Assembly: GCA_964483325.1 (NCBI GenBank)
Contig: CAZAAW010000026.1
Location: forward strand, 1-33,997
Origin: CAZAAW01 sp964483325
GTDB lineage: Bacteria > Pseudomonadota > Alphaproteobacteria > Rhizobiales > Kaistiaceae
Length of the DNA stretch: 33,997 nucleotides
Reading direction: 5' to 3'
Within the stretch, counting starts at the first letter, position 1. The number at the start of each line of letters is the position of its first letter. Below the pieces are notes generated by a model. That model was not told the DNA's origin. It worked only from the letters and a program-made list of their open reading frames with translations, and did not search any database. Shown here piece by piece: positions 20,301 through 27,044 of this stretch. Both the position numbers and the translations under genes were made by a program.

Positions 20301-20479
20301 GCTCCATCATCGGGGCGGTGGTCGGCACCCAGCCCTTCGGCGGCTCCGGCCTGTCGGGGACCGGGCCGAAGGCCGGCGGCCCCGACTACCTGCTGCGCTT
20401 CGCGCAGGAGCAGGTGATCGCCAACAATGTCGCCGCCGTCGGCGGCAATGCCGATCTCATCGGCCTTCGCGACGCCTAG
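17375..20479 (+). CDS. putA: Bifunctional proline dehydrogenase / L-glutamate gamma-semialdehyde dehydrogenase PutA
   Basis: Oxidises proline to glutamate in two channelled steps, passing electrons to quinone through FAD and then to NAD+. Of 1034 residues, the N-terminal proline dehydrogenase barrel (about 60-490) shows ISVKLSALHPRF near residue 234, LRLVKGAYWDTEVKRAQ near 340 and the FAD-binding segment RIYAPVGGHRDLLAYLVRRL. The aldehyde dehydrogenase part (about 520-1015) shows APWNFPLSIF, GVAFTGSTEVGR, the base Glu786 (AETGG) and the catalytic Cys820 (GQRCSALR). No ribbon-helix-helix DNA-binding domain precedes the enzyme, so it should not repress its own gene as E. coli PutA does, and the C-terminal extension of the longest PutAs is absent. 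The ATG has only a weak GGGAA site. Confidence 0.95.
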   Translation: MTAAHPSFRAPYAEDDGALVRRFVAATDLGEAAERRIDKRATALIDAIRKQGGTTGALEDFLREYGLSTPEGLALMVLAEALLRVPDAATQDRLIEDKIAAGHWSEHDGDAGSWLISASTWALGITSRIVSPGETPDGLVRGLVRRIGQTAVRGAVRQAMRFLGDHFVLGETIEAALRRARGPEAEGYLFSYDMLGEGARTAADAARYFDAYARAIEAIGRAAADRMAAQRPGISVKLSALHPRFAPLQRRRVLAELVPRLLDLARAARAHDLGLTVDAEEADRLELSLEVIAAVAADPSLAGWDGYGFAVQAYQKRAPAVIGWAEELARATGRRLTLRLVKGAYWDTEVKRAQERGLSDYPVYSRKPATDLCYLACTRLLLAARRRLYPQFAGHNALTVATILEMAADRQGFEFQRLHGMGETLFATLHDEAPDLPIRIYAPVGGHRDLLAYLVRRLLENGANSSFVAVAGDPDIPVAALLERPAAKLAGGDRARHPAIPLPPDLYRPQRVNSRGIEFGDRDAVEDLRAAIAAAPDPAEPAAPLIDGVAGAGTARSVLNPADGAPVGEVLEAGPALAATAVAAAAAGFPAWAATPVEARAACLDRMADRLEAERPRFLRLLQREGGKTIDDALAELREAVDFCRYYAAEGRRRFGAPLVLPGPTGEHDALAWRGRGVFACIAPWNFPLSIFLGQVAAALVAGNSVVAKPAEQTPLIAAAAVRLLHDCGVPATALHLLTGDGTAGAALVAAPQIAGVAFTGSTEVGRAINRSLAGKDGPIVPLIAETGGINAMIVDATALPEQVADDVTVSAFRSAGQRCSALRLLCLQEDVADRMLAMIEGAAAELAVGDPADFAVDVGPVIDAAARQALLQHVEAMRRASYARVRFAGSLQAAPAGGTYVAPHVIELDAPTRLRQEVFGPILHVVRWRPDRLDELVDAIAATGYGLTLGIHSRIDGRVAGIVGRLPVGNVYVNRSIIGAVVGTQPFGGSGLSGTGPKAGGPDYLLRFAQEQVIANNVAAVGGNADLIGLRDA

Positions 20480-20544
20480 CGCCCGGCCTGTGGCGCGGCC
20501 GCCTCCCGCCATGCTCTTCTGACTGCCTCGCCGCCGGAGATTCG

Positions 20545-21783
20545 ATGGCCACGACCCGCTCCACAGCGCCGCCGCCGGCGATCGCCCTCGATGCCGCCAC
20601 CGCCCGCCGCATTGCCCTCGCCGCGCAAGGGTTCGCGGCCCGGCGCGGCAGCGCGCCGTCGCGCTGGCCGGTCATCGCCGCGACGATCGACCGGCTCGGC
20701 CTGCTGCAGATCGATTCGGTCAACGTCCTGGTGCGCGCCCATTACCTGCCGGTCTTCAGCCGCATCGGCGCCTATGACACGGCGGCCTTCGAGCGCCGCG
20801 CCTTCTCGCGGCGCCACCGCACCCTGTTCGAATACTGGGCGCATGAGGCCTCGCTGCTGCCGCTCGCCTTCCATCCGCTGATGCGCTGGCGCATGGCGCG
20901 GGCGGCGGCGGGCGAGGGCATCTACGGCGCGCTGGCCCGCTTCGCGCGCGACAATCCCGCCTATGTCGCGGCGGTGCGGAGCGAGGTGGCGGCGCGCGGC
21001 CCGGTCGGCGCTGGGGCGCTGTCCGATCCGGGCGAGCGCGGCGGCTCCTGGTGGGGCTGGCACAAGGGCAAGATCGCCCTCGAATACCTGTTCTGGGCCG
21101 GCGAGATCACCACGGCGGAACGGCGCGGCTTCGAGCGCCTCTACGACCTCACCGAACGGGTCATTCCGGCGGACATCCTCGCCATGCCGACGCCGCCGGA
21201 GGCCGATGCGGTGCGGGCGCTCGTCGCCTTTGCCGGCCGGGCGCTCGGCGTCGCCGCCGAAACGGACCTGCGCGACTATTTCCGCCTGCCGGTCGCCGCG
21301 GCGCGGCAGGCCATCGGCGAGCTGGTGGAGGAGGGCGTTCTGGTGCCGGTCGCGGTCGCGGGCTGGAAGCCGCAGGCCTATGTCGCCGCCGGCCTGCCGG
21401 AGCCGGGCGATCCGAAGCCGACGGCGCTGCTCTCGCCCTTCGACCCGCTGGTGTGGAACCGCGGCCGCACCGAGCGGCTGTTCGATTTCCACTACCGCAT
21501 CGAGATCTATACGCCGCAGCACAAGCGCGTCTTCGGCTATTACGTGCTGCCCTTCCTGCATCGCGGCCGGCTGCGGGCCCGCGTCGACCTGAAGGCGGAT
21601 CGCGCCGCCGGCCTCCTGCGCGTCCTCGGCGCGCATCCGGAGCCGGGCGGCCGCTCTGCCGCGACGGCATCGGCGCTGGCGGCGGAGCTGCGACGCCTGG
21701 CGGACTGGCTGGGCCTTGCCGGGATTTCCGTCACCGCCGGCGGCGATTTCGCCGCCGCCGTGCGGGCGGCGCTTGAAACCTAG
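20545..21783 (+). CDS. Winged-helix YcaQ/AlkX-like DNA glycosylase
   Basis: The 412-residue protein belongs to the HTH_42 (YcaQ) family of DNA glycosylases that excise alkylated or crosslinked bases. The N-terminal signature LLQIDSVNVLVRAHYLPVFS contains the catalytic Gln-x-Asp motif (Gln55 and Asp57) of the YcaQ branch, as opposed to the Gln-x-Gln of the AlkZ branch. Further family features are HRTLFEYWAHEASLLP, GSWWGWHKGKIALEYLFWAG and the C-terminal LSPFDPLVWNRGRTERLFDF. Length is normal. The ATG has GGAG 5 nt upstream. The gene converges on cobT, and the two stop codons share one CTAG tetranucleotide. Confidence 0.88.
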   Translation: MATTRSTAPPPAIALDAATARRIALAAQGFAARRGSAPSRWPVIAATIDRLGLLQIDSVNVLVRAHYLPVFSRIGAYDTAAFERRAFSRRHRTLFEYWAHEASLLPLAFHPLMRWRMARAAAGEGIYGALARFARDNPAYVAAVRSEVAARGPVGAGALSDPGERGGSWWGWHKGKIALEYLFWAGEITTAERRGFERLYDLTERVIPADILAMPTPPEADAVRALVAFAGRALGVAAETDLRDYFRLPVAAARQAIGELVEEGVLVPVAVAGWKPQAYVAAGLPEPGDPKPTALLSPFDPLVWNRGRTERLFDFHYRIEIYTPQHKRVFGYYVLPFLHRGRLRARVDLKADRAAGLLRVLGAHPEPGGRSAATASALAAELRRLADWLGLAGISVTAGGDFAAAVRAALET

Positions 21784-22808
21784 GGGATGCGCGGCGAGAC
21801 GCCCGCCTCGCTGAAGGTCGCCATGCCGGTATGGGTGAGGGCGGCGGCCCTCACCAGCGCCGCGGCGATGGCGGCGCCGGTGCCTTCGCCGAGGCGCATG
21901 CCGAGATCGAGCAGCGGCTGCTGGCCGAGACGCTCCAGCACCGCGCCATGCGCCGTCTCCGCCGCGACATGGGCGAACAGGCAATGGGCGATGGCGTCCG
22001 GCCGCAGGCGATGCAGCACCGCCGCCGCCGCCGTCGCGACATAGCCGTCGACGATCACCGGAATGCGCCCCACCCGCGCCGCGATGATGGCGCCGGCCAT
22101 GGCGGCGATCTCGCGCCCGCCGACCCGCCACAGCGCCTCCAGCGGATTGTCGAGATGGCCGGCATGGCAGGCGGCGGCGGCCGCCACCGCGGCGGCCTTG
22201 CGCTTGAGGCCGGCCTCGCCGACGCCGCTGCCGGGGCCGATCCAGTCCTCCGGGCGGCCGCCATAGAGCGCGTGATAGAGCGCCGCCGCGACGGTGGTGT
22301 TGCCGATGCCCATTTCGCCGAGGCAGAGGAGATCGAAGCCGCCGGCCGTCGCTTCCATGCCGAAGGCGATCGTGGCGGCGCATTCAGCTTCGCTCATCGC
22401 CGGCGCCTCTGTGATGTCGCCGCTCGGCTGGTCGATGCCGAGGTCGTAGACCTTGAGGCCGAGGTCGAAGGCGAGGCAGAGCTGGTTGATGGCGGCGCCG
22501 CCGGCCGAGAAATTCTGCAGCATCTGCTGCGTCACCGCCTGCGGAAAAGCGGAGACGCCATGCGCCGCGACGCCGTGATTGGTGGCGAAGACCGCGACAA
22601 GCGGCCGCCCGACATGCGGCCGCGGCCGGCCCTGCCAGGCCGCCAGCCATTCGGCGATCCATTCCAGCCGGCCGAGCGAGCCTTGCGGCTTGGTCAGGGT
22701 GGCGTCGCGCGCCCGCACCGCGTCGCGCGCGGCAAGGTCGGGGCCGGGCAGGGCGCCGAGAAGGGCGCGGAAATCGTCGAGCGGCGCGCTCGCGGGGTCT
22801 GATGGCAT
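21780..22808 (-). CDS. cobT: Nicotinate-nucleotide-dimethylbenzimidazole phosphoribosyltransferase
   Basis: Makes alpha-ribazole phosphate from nicotinate mononucleotide and dimethylbenzimidazole for the lower ligand of cobalamin. The 342-residue protein has TKPQGSLGRLE near the N-terminus, the glycine-rich EMGIGNTTVAAAL, and the catalytic glutamate Glu308 in RLGEGTGAAI (Glu317 in the Salmonella enzyme). The ATG is preceded by AAGGAA about 7 nt upstream. In the Pseudomonas denitrificans naming the gene is cobU. It is divergent from cobS, the next enzyme in nucleotide-loop assembly, with 93 nt between the two starts, so they probably share a control region. I see no cobalamin riboswitch in that short gap. 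Confidence 0.95.
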   Translation of the reverse strand: MPSDPASAPLDDFRALLGALPGPDLAARDAVRARDATLTKPQGSLGRLEWIAEWLAAWQGRPRPHVGRPLVAVFATNHGVAAHGVSAFPQAVTQQMLQNFSAGGAAINQLCLAFDLGLKVYDLGIDQPSGDITEAPAMSEAECAATIAFGMEATAGGFDLLCLGEMGIGNTTVAAALYHALYGGRPEDWIGPGSGVGEAGLKRKAAAVAAAAACHAGHLDNPLEALWRVGGREIAAMAGAIIAARVGRIPVIVDGYVATAAAAVLHRLRPDAIAHCLFAHVAAETAHGAVLERLGQQPLLDLGMRLGEGTGAAIAAALVRAAALTHTGMATFSEAGVSPRIP

Positions 22809-22813
22809 GGATG

Positions 22814-22845
22814 GGTTCCTTGGCCGGCGAGGTTCCTTGGCCGGC
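22814..22845. repeat. Short tandem duplication in the cobT-cobS intergenic region
   Basis: GGTTCCTTGGCCGGC occurs at 22814-22828 and again at 22831-22845 with a period of 17 nt. It sits in the leader of cobT, next to its ribosome site, so a change in copy number would alter that leader. Confidence 0.85.
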
Positions 22846-22901
22846 AGGCGGCGAGCCTCTATAACCGTCGCCCGGGCAACCGCAAACCCATCGGGTCGAA
22901 G

Positions 22902-23705
22902 ATGGCGACGGACGACCGCATTCCTCCGGAGGCGCGCGCCGCCCTTGCCGAGCTCTTCAACGGCCTCGGCTTCCTTACCCGCATCCCCGGGCTGGCGCGC
23001 CCGGCCGCCGAAGCGCCGCGCGACCTTGCCGCGGCGGCCTGGAGCTTTCCTGTCGCCGGTGCGGCGATCGGCCTTGCCGGCGGCATCGTCCTGATCGTCG
23101 CCATGGCCATCGGCCTGGCGCCGATCCTGGCGGCCATCCTCGCCGTGCTGGCGACGGTCCTCGTCACCGGCGCGCTGCACGAGGCGGCGCTGGCCCGCAC
23201 CGCCGACGGCTTTGCCGCCGGCGACAGCGCGGCGCAGCGGCTGGCGTTGATGCGCGCGCCCGGCCCCGGCATCGCCGGCACGCTGGCGCTGATCTTCACG
23301 GTGCTGCTGCGCGCCGGAGCCCTGGCGGGCCTGGCGGCGCTGGGCGACGCCGTCGCCGTCTTCGTCCTGATGGCGGCCGAGGCGGCGTCGCGGGCCGCCA
23401 TGGTGCGCGTCTGGTCGGTGCTGCCGCCGGCCCGCGCCGAGGGCCTCTCCTACAGCGCCGGCCGGCCGGACGAGCGCACGGCGCTGACGGCGCTGGTGAT
23501 CGGCGCCGTCATCGCGGCGCTGCTGACGCTGCTCCTGGCGGGCATCTGGTCCGCCCTCGTCGCCTTGGCCGGCACCGCGGCGGTGACGCTCGCCTTCGAG
23601 AGCCTCTGCCGCCGCCGCGTCGGCGGCCAGACCGGCGACACGCTCGGCGCCTCGCAGCAGCTGGCGCTGGCCGCCTATCTCCTGCTGGCGCTGGCGTTTG
23701 CCTGA
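22902..23705 (+). CDS. cobS: Adenosylcobinamide-GDP ribazoletransferase (cobalamin synthase), divergent motif
   Basis: Integral membrane enzyme joining adenosylcobinamide-GDP to alpha-ribazole (phosphate), the last cobalamin assembly step. The 267-residue protein has the expected start (LFNGLGFLTRIPG), six or seven hydrophobic helices, and the C-terminal motif GGQTGDTLGASQQ. The first motif, which in the family reads roughly H-x-D-G-L-A-D-T-x-D-G, is here HEAALARTADG (residues 93-103): two of three aspartates are replaced by Ala95 and Arg99. The codons are clean, so this is not a frameshift. In CobS these acidic residues are thought to take part in metal and substrate binding, so activity may be altered. 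The ribosome site is weak. It heads a likely operon with the DUF1289 and protease genes. Confidence 0.88.
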   Translation: MATDDRIPPEARAALAELFNGLGFLTRIPGLARPAAEAPRDLAAAAWSFPVAGAAIGLAGGIVLIVAMAIGLAPILAAILAVLATVLVTGALHEAALARTADGFAAGDSAAQRLALMRAPGPGIAGTLALIFTVLLRAGALAGLAALGDAVAVFVLMAAEAASRAAMVRVWSVLPPARAEGLSYSAGRPDERTALTALVIGAVIAALLTLLLAGIWSALVALAGTAAVTLAFESLCRRRVGGQTGDTLGASQQLALAAYLLLALAFA

Positions 23706-23717
23706 GCGCCGCCCCAC

Positions 23718-23912
23718 ATGAGCGAGACCATGCCGCTCACCCCCTGCATCCGGCTTTGCGTCATCGACCCGGCGACGGAGCTCTGCGCCGGCTGCGGCCG
23801 CACGCTGGCCGAGATCGCCGCCTGGGGCCGTCTCGACGAGGCCGAGCGGCGGCGGATCATGGCGGCGCTGCCGGCCCGCCGCGCTGCGGCCGAGGCCGCC
23901 GGAGGCCGCTGA
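23718..23912 (+). CDS. DUF1289 family small cysteine-rich protein
   Basis: A 64-residue protein of the DUF1289 family, with the signature PCIRLCVIDPATELCAGCGR. Four cysteines (10, 14, 23 and 26) are placed as in a metal or iron-sulfur site; this role is an inference because the family is uncharacterised as far as I know. It starts 12 nt after the cobS stop and its TGA overlaps the ATG of the next gene by one base (TGATG), so it is translated as part of the same operon. Confidence 0.88.
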   Translation: MSETMPLTPCIRLCVIDPATELCAGCGRTLAEIAAWGRLDEAERRRIMAALPARRAAAEAAGGR

Positions 23913-24619
23913 TGGCGCGCTCCGGCCTGCTGTGGCTGCTGCTCGGCGTGCTCGGCCTCGGCGCGCTGGTGCTGATCGTCCGCCAGGACGCCGGCACCAT
24001 CGCCGGCCTCAGCCAGAACCGCTTCGCCCAGGCCGTCATGCTGACGGCGCTGCTCGCCTTCGTCGCCGTCGGCGCCTTCGGCCGCGGCGCCTTCGGCCAG
24101 TCGCTGCGCAATGCCTTCATCTGGCTGAGCATCCTCGTCCTGCTCATCGCCGGCTACACCTATCGCAACGAGCTGGAATGGATCGGCCGCCGCATGACGG
24201 CGGAACTCATCCCCGGCGCCGCAATCGTCGAGCGGGCCGGCGCCGACGGCGAGCAGGTGGTGATCAGCCGCGGCTGGGGCGGCCATTTCGGCGTCCGCGC
24301 CGAGATCAACCTGGTGCGCATCCCGATGATGGTCGATACCGGCGCCAGCCTGGTGACGCTGACCACCGACGATGCCCGCGCCGCCGGCATCGCCATCGAC
24401 GATCTGCGCTATTCGGTACCGGTTGCCACCGCCAACGGCACCGGCCGCGCCGCGCCGGTGGTGCTCGACAGCATCGTTGTCGGCTCGATCGAGCGGCGCA
24501 GGGTGCCGGCCCTCGTCGCCCAGCCGGGGATGCTGGAAGGCAGCCTGCTCGGCATGAGCTTCATCGACACGCTCGGCAGCTTCTCGATCAGCGGCGACCG
24601 CCTGATCCTGACGCCCTAG
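23912..24619 (+). CDS. Membrane-anchored retropepsin-like aspartic protease (clan AA, TIGR02281 type)
   Basis: The 235-residue protein has three hydrophobic segments (about residues 5-23, 40-55 and 67-83) followed by a soluble domain with the retropepsin active-site motif MVDTGASLVTL (Asp142) and the later flap and core pattern GMSFIDTLGSFSISGDRLIL. One DTGA motif per chain means it must dimerise to be active, as in retroviral proteases. Family members in Proteobacteria are predicted membrane proteases of unknown substrate. The start overlaps the DUF1289 stop by one base and has GGAGG 6 nt upstream. The stop shares CTAG with dusA on the other strand. Confidence 0.87.
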   Translation: MARSGLLWLLLGVLGLGALVLIVRQDAGTIAGLSQNRFAQAVMLTALLAFVAVGAFGRGAFGQSLRNAFIWLSILVLLIAGYTYRNELEWIGRRMTAELIPGAAIVERAGADGEQVVISRGWGGHFGVRAEINLVRIPMMVDTGASLVTLTTDDARAAGIAIDDLRYSVPVATANGTGRAAPVVLDSIVVGSIERRRVPALVAQPGMLEGSLLGMSFIDTLGSFSISGDRLILTP

Positions 24620-25620
24620 GCCGCCTCGTCGCGCCGCTCCGCCGCTTCCGCCGCGCCGCGGATCTCGGCGAGCGCCGCCCGCAATCCGGCGACGCCAGCG
24701 CTGCGGCCGGCAGCGCCGCTCAGCGCCTGCCGCCATGCCCGGGCGCCCGGGCGGCCATGGAACAGCCCCAGCATGTGCCGCGTCAGCCGCGTCGCCGGCT
24801 GTCCCGCCGCCGCCAGCGCCTCGACATAGGGCAGCATCGCCTCGACCACCGCCGCCGGGTCGGCATCGGGGCCGGCTTCGCCGTAGACGCGGCGGTCGAC
24901 CTCGGCGAGGAGGCCCGGCTGGTGATAGGCGGCGCGGCCGAGCATGACGCCGTCGACATGCGCCAGATGCGCCAGGGCGGCGCTGAGATCGGCGATGCCG
25001 CCATTGATGCCGACGAAGACATCCGGCAGGCGCTGCTTGAGGCGGTAGACGCGGCCGTAATCGAGGGGCGGGATGTCGCGGTTCTCCTTCGGGCTCAGCC
25101 CCTTCAGCCAGGCCTTGCGGGCATGCACCCACAGCGCGTCGGCGCCCGCCGCGACGGCGCCGTCGGCAAGCGCGTCGAGCGCCGTCTCGGTGTTCTGGTC
25201 GTCGACGCCGAGGCGGCATTTCACCGTCACCGGCACCGCGACGGCGGCCTTCATCGCCGCGACGCAGTCGGCCACCAGAGCCGGCGTCTGCATCAGGCAG
25301 GCGCCGAAGGTGCCGGACTGGACACGGTCGGACGGGCAGCCGACATTGAGGTTGATCTCGTCATAGCCGAAGGCCGCGCCGATCCGCGCCGCCTCCGCCA
25401 GCCGGGCCGGATCGGCGCCGCCGAGCTGCAGCGCCACCGGATGCTCCGCCGGATCGAAGCCGAGCAGCCGCTCCCGGTCGCCATGGATCACGGCGTCGGC
25501 GGTCACCATCTCGGTATAGAGCAGCGCCCGCCGCGACAGATGCCGGTGGAACAGCCGGCAATGCCGGTCGGTCCACTCCATCATCGGCGCAACGGCGAAT
25601 TTCCTGGCTATCTCAATCAC
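24616..25620 (-). CDS. dusA: tRNA-dihydrouridine synthase A
   Basis: FMN-dependent enzyme that reduces specific uridines in the tRNA D-loop (positions 20 and 20a for DusA). The 334-residue protein shows VAPMMEWTDRHCRLFHRHLS, LQLGGADP, and the DusA-specific active-site segment NVGCPSDRVQSGTFGACLM with catalytic Cys95. KENRDIPPLDYGRVY and GINGGI are also family features. The start is a GTG; the ATG slightly upstream is out of frame and runs into a stop that overlaps this GTG, and the next in-frame ATG would remove conserved residues. It is convergent with the protease gene and divergent from the first toxin-antitoxin operon. Confidence 0.95.
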   Translation of the reverse strand: MIEIARKFAVAPMMEWTDRHCRLFHRHLSRRALLYTEMVTADAVIHGDRERLLGFDPAEHPVALQLGGADPARLAEAARIGAAFGYDEINLNVGCPSDRVQSGTFGACLMQTPALVADCVAAMKAAVAVPVTVKCRLGVDDQNTETALDALADGAVAAGADALWVHARKAWLKGLSPKENRDIPPLDYGRVYRLKQRLPDVFVGINGGIADLSAALAHLAHVDGVMLGRAAYHQPGLLAEVDRRVYGEAGPDADPAAVVEAMLPYVEALAAAGQPATRLTRHMLGLFHGRPGARAWRQALSGAAGRSAGVAGLRAALAEIRGAAEAAERRDEAA

Positions 25621-25717
25621 CTATCCATCGCTCTTGAATCACGATGATAGCCGGCAAGGCGGCGGATGCACCTTAGGGGCAGCAGACGGAGGCTGTATAG
25701 CATCCCTTGCGCGCCGG

Positions 25718-25745
25718 TTGCGCCGACTATATCTTGACCTATAAG
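25718..25745 (+). promoter_or_regulatory. Possible promoter of the Xre/RES toxin-antitoxin operon
   Basis: TTGCGC (25718-25723) and TATAAG (25740-25745) are separated by 16 nt and lie about 22 nt before the antitoxin start, a sensible place for a vegetative promoter. The -10 element matches the consensus at five of six bases; the -35 element is poor. No strong palindrome was found here to act as operator. Confidence 0.3.
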
Positions 25746-25766
25746 GCGGTCATCGGAGAGACAGAT

Positions 25767-26174
25767 ATGGCACGCGTCGCCAGAAAGGAAATGCCGTCGA
25801 CGCGTCCGAGCATGCGACGCCTTTCGATCGCCGGCTTCATGGACGAGCGCGGCGCGGTCAGGGTCGATGAGGTGGCCGAGGCCTTCAGCATGTCGAAAGC
25901 GCAGCTCGCCGAGACGGCCGGCCTCGCCCGGCAGGTCTTCCAGAAGGCCAGCCGCCGCGACGGCCCGAAGGCGCAGAGCCGGATGCGCGAGATGCTGGAG
26001 ATCATCAATCTGGTTCAGGGCTGGGCCGGCGGTCCGGCGCAGGCGATGGCCTGGTATCGGGCCGAGCCGATCCCGGCCTTCGGCGGACGCACGGCCGAGG
26101 CGCTGGTGAAGTCGGGCCAGGCGACGGCGGTGCGCGACTATATCGACCACCTGGCGACCGGCGGCTACGCCTGA
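25767..26174 (+). CDS. Xre/MbcA/ParS-type antitoxin (DUF2384 domain)
   Basis: Antitoxin of 135 residues with a helical, probably DNA-binding N-terminal half (VRVDEVAEAFSMSKAQLAET resembles a helix-turn-helix) and a C-terminal toxin-binding domain (about residues 85-135) with the typical pattern AMAWYRAEPIPAFGGRTAEA ending in VRDYIDHLATGGYA. In this family the C-terminal segment blocks the active site of the RES toxin. The ATG has GGAGAG 6 nt upstream; an in-frame start 60 nt earlier has no such site. The toxin gene follows after 10 nt. Autoregulation with the toxin is expected from the family. Confidence 0.9.
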   Translation: MARVARKEMPSTRPSMRRLSIAGFMDERGAVRVDEVAEAFSMSKAQLAETAGLARQVFQKASRRDGPKAQSRMREMLEIINLVQGWAGGPAQAMAWYRAEPIPAFGGRTAEALVKSGQATAVRDYIDHLATGGYA

Positions 26175-26184
26175 GGCGTCGCCG

Positions 26185-26703
26185 GTGCGGTTCAGGGGAG
26201 AGGCGTTCCGGGCGCATGATCCGAACTGGTCGTGGGCGCCGCTGTCGGGCGCCGGCGCGGCGCTGAAGGGACGGCGCTTCAACTGGCCGGGCCTGGAGAC
26301 GCTTTACCTGTCGCTGAGCTTCAAGACCGCCTTCCGCGAAGTCTCGGCCGGCTTCGCCTACCGCCTGACGCCCTATGTCCTGTGCAGCTACGACGTGGAC
26401 TGCGACGACGTCGCCGACCTGCGCACCGAAGCCGGCCGCGCCGGGCACGACGTCCCGCTGGCCGACCTCGCCTGCGCCTGGGGCGATGCCCTCATCGCCG
26501 GCCGTGAGCCGGCCTCCTGGGCCGTCGTCCGCCGCCTGATGGAGCAGGGGCACGCCGGCACCCTCGTCCCCAGCTTCGCCAACGGCGCCACCGCCGACGA
26601 CCACAACCTCGTCCTCTGGCGATGGGGCGCCGACCTGCCGCACAAGGTGACGGTGTACGATCCGACCGGGAAGCTGCCGAAGAACCAGCTTTCGTGGACG
26701 TGA
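26185..26703 (+). CDS. RES-domain toxin
   Basis: The 172-residue protein matches the RES toxin family, which depletes NAD+ (as hydrolase or phosphorylase). The family residues are visible: Arg31 in GRRFNWPG, Tyr41 in LYLSLS, Glu52 in AFREVSAG and Ser130 in LVPSFANG. The N-terminal FRAHDPNWSWAPLSG is also typical. Nothing suggests inactivation. It starts at a GTG 10 nt after the antitoxin stop, with GAGG 8 nt upstream. Together with the antitoxin it forms a complete MbcTA/Xre-RES type II module. The choice between NAD+ hydrolysis and phosphorolysis cannot be made from sequence. Confidence 0.9.
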   Translation: MRFRGEAFRAHDPNWSWAPLSGAGAALKGRRFNWPGLETLYLSLSFKTAFREVSAGFAYRLTPYVLCSYDVDCDDVADLRTEAGRAGHDVPLADLACAWGDALIAGREPASWAVVRRLMEQGHAGTLVPSFANGATADDHNLVLWRWGADLPHKVTVYDPTGKLPKNQLSWT

Positions 26704-26741
26704 GGAGTTTGGAGCTTGCGCTCCGTGCCGGCCCACCATAA

Positions 26742-26757
26742 GTAGGTACGTACCTAC
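26742..26757. promoter_or_regulatory. Perfect 16-bp palindrome, probable operator of the Phd/PIN operon
   Basis: GTAGGTACGTACCTAC is an exact palindrome 13 nt before the antitoxin GTG start and next to its GAGG ribosome site. A possible promoter (TTGCGC at about 26716, TAAGTA 17 nt later) would overlap it. Antitoxins of this class bind palindromes at this position to repress their own operon. A small hairpin GGAGC-TTGC-GCTCC lies just upstream (26711-26724). Confidence 0.65.
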
Positions 26758-26770
26758 ATGAGGATATGCC

Positions 26771-27025
26771 GTGGCCATCACTACGCTCTCCAGCCGCGAA
26801 CTGAATCACGACGTCGGCAGCGCCAAGAAGGCGGCGCGGCAGGGGCCGGTCATCATCACCGACCGGGGCAAGCCTTCCCACGTGCTGATGACCTATGAGG
26901 ATTTCCAGCGGCTGAGCGGCAGGGGCCGCAGCCTCGCAGAAGCCCTCGCCATGCCGGGCCTGTCGGACATCGACTTCGATCCGCCGCGCGCCGCAATCGC
27001 GCCGCGCCGTGTCGACCTGGAGTGA
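26771..27025 (+). CDS. Phd/YefM-type antitoxin
   Basis: An 84-residue antitoxin. Residues 1-55 match the Phd/YefM DNA-binding fold: SSRELNHDVGSAKKAA, then PVIITDRGKPSHVLMTYEDF. The acidic, Pro-rich tail (LSDIDFDPPRAAIAP) is the likely toxin-neutralising segment. The GTG start has GAGG 7 nt upstream; the nearby ATG at 26766 is out of frame. The gene is followed by the PIN toxin gene with an 11-nt gap created by a 15-bp duplication. Confidence 0.9.
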   Translation: MAITTLSSRELNHDVGSAKKAARQGPVIITDRGKPSHVLMTYEDFQRLSGRGRSLAEALAMPGLSDIDFDPPRAAIAPRRVDLE

Positions 27026-27044
27026 GCTAACCTGGGGTGAGCTA
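27015..27044 (+). repeat. 15-bp tandem duplication at the antitoxin-toxin junction
   Basis: ACCTGGAGTGAGCTA (27015-27029) is followed directly by ACCTGGGGTGAGCTA (27030-27044). The first copy holds the antitoxin stop within GTGA; the second holds the toxin start within the same GTGA. Before the duplication the stop and start would have overlapped by 4 nt. Confidence 0.88.

Noticed and set aside
22809..22901. Cobalamin riboswitch between cobT and cobS
   Set aside because: The gap is only 93 nt, much shorter than the usual element of about 200 nt, and no B12-box-like conserved segment was seen.
26766..26770. ATG just before the Phd antitoxin start
   Set aside because: It is out of frame with the antitoxin; the GTG at 26771 gives the family N-terminus and has the better-spaced ribosome site.
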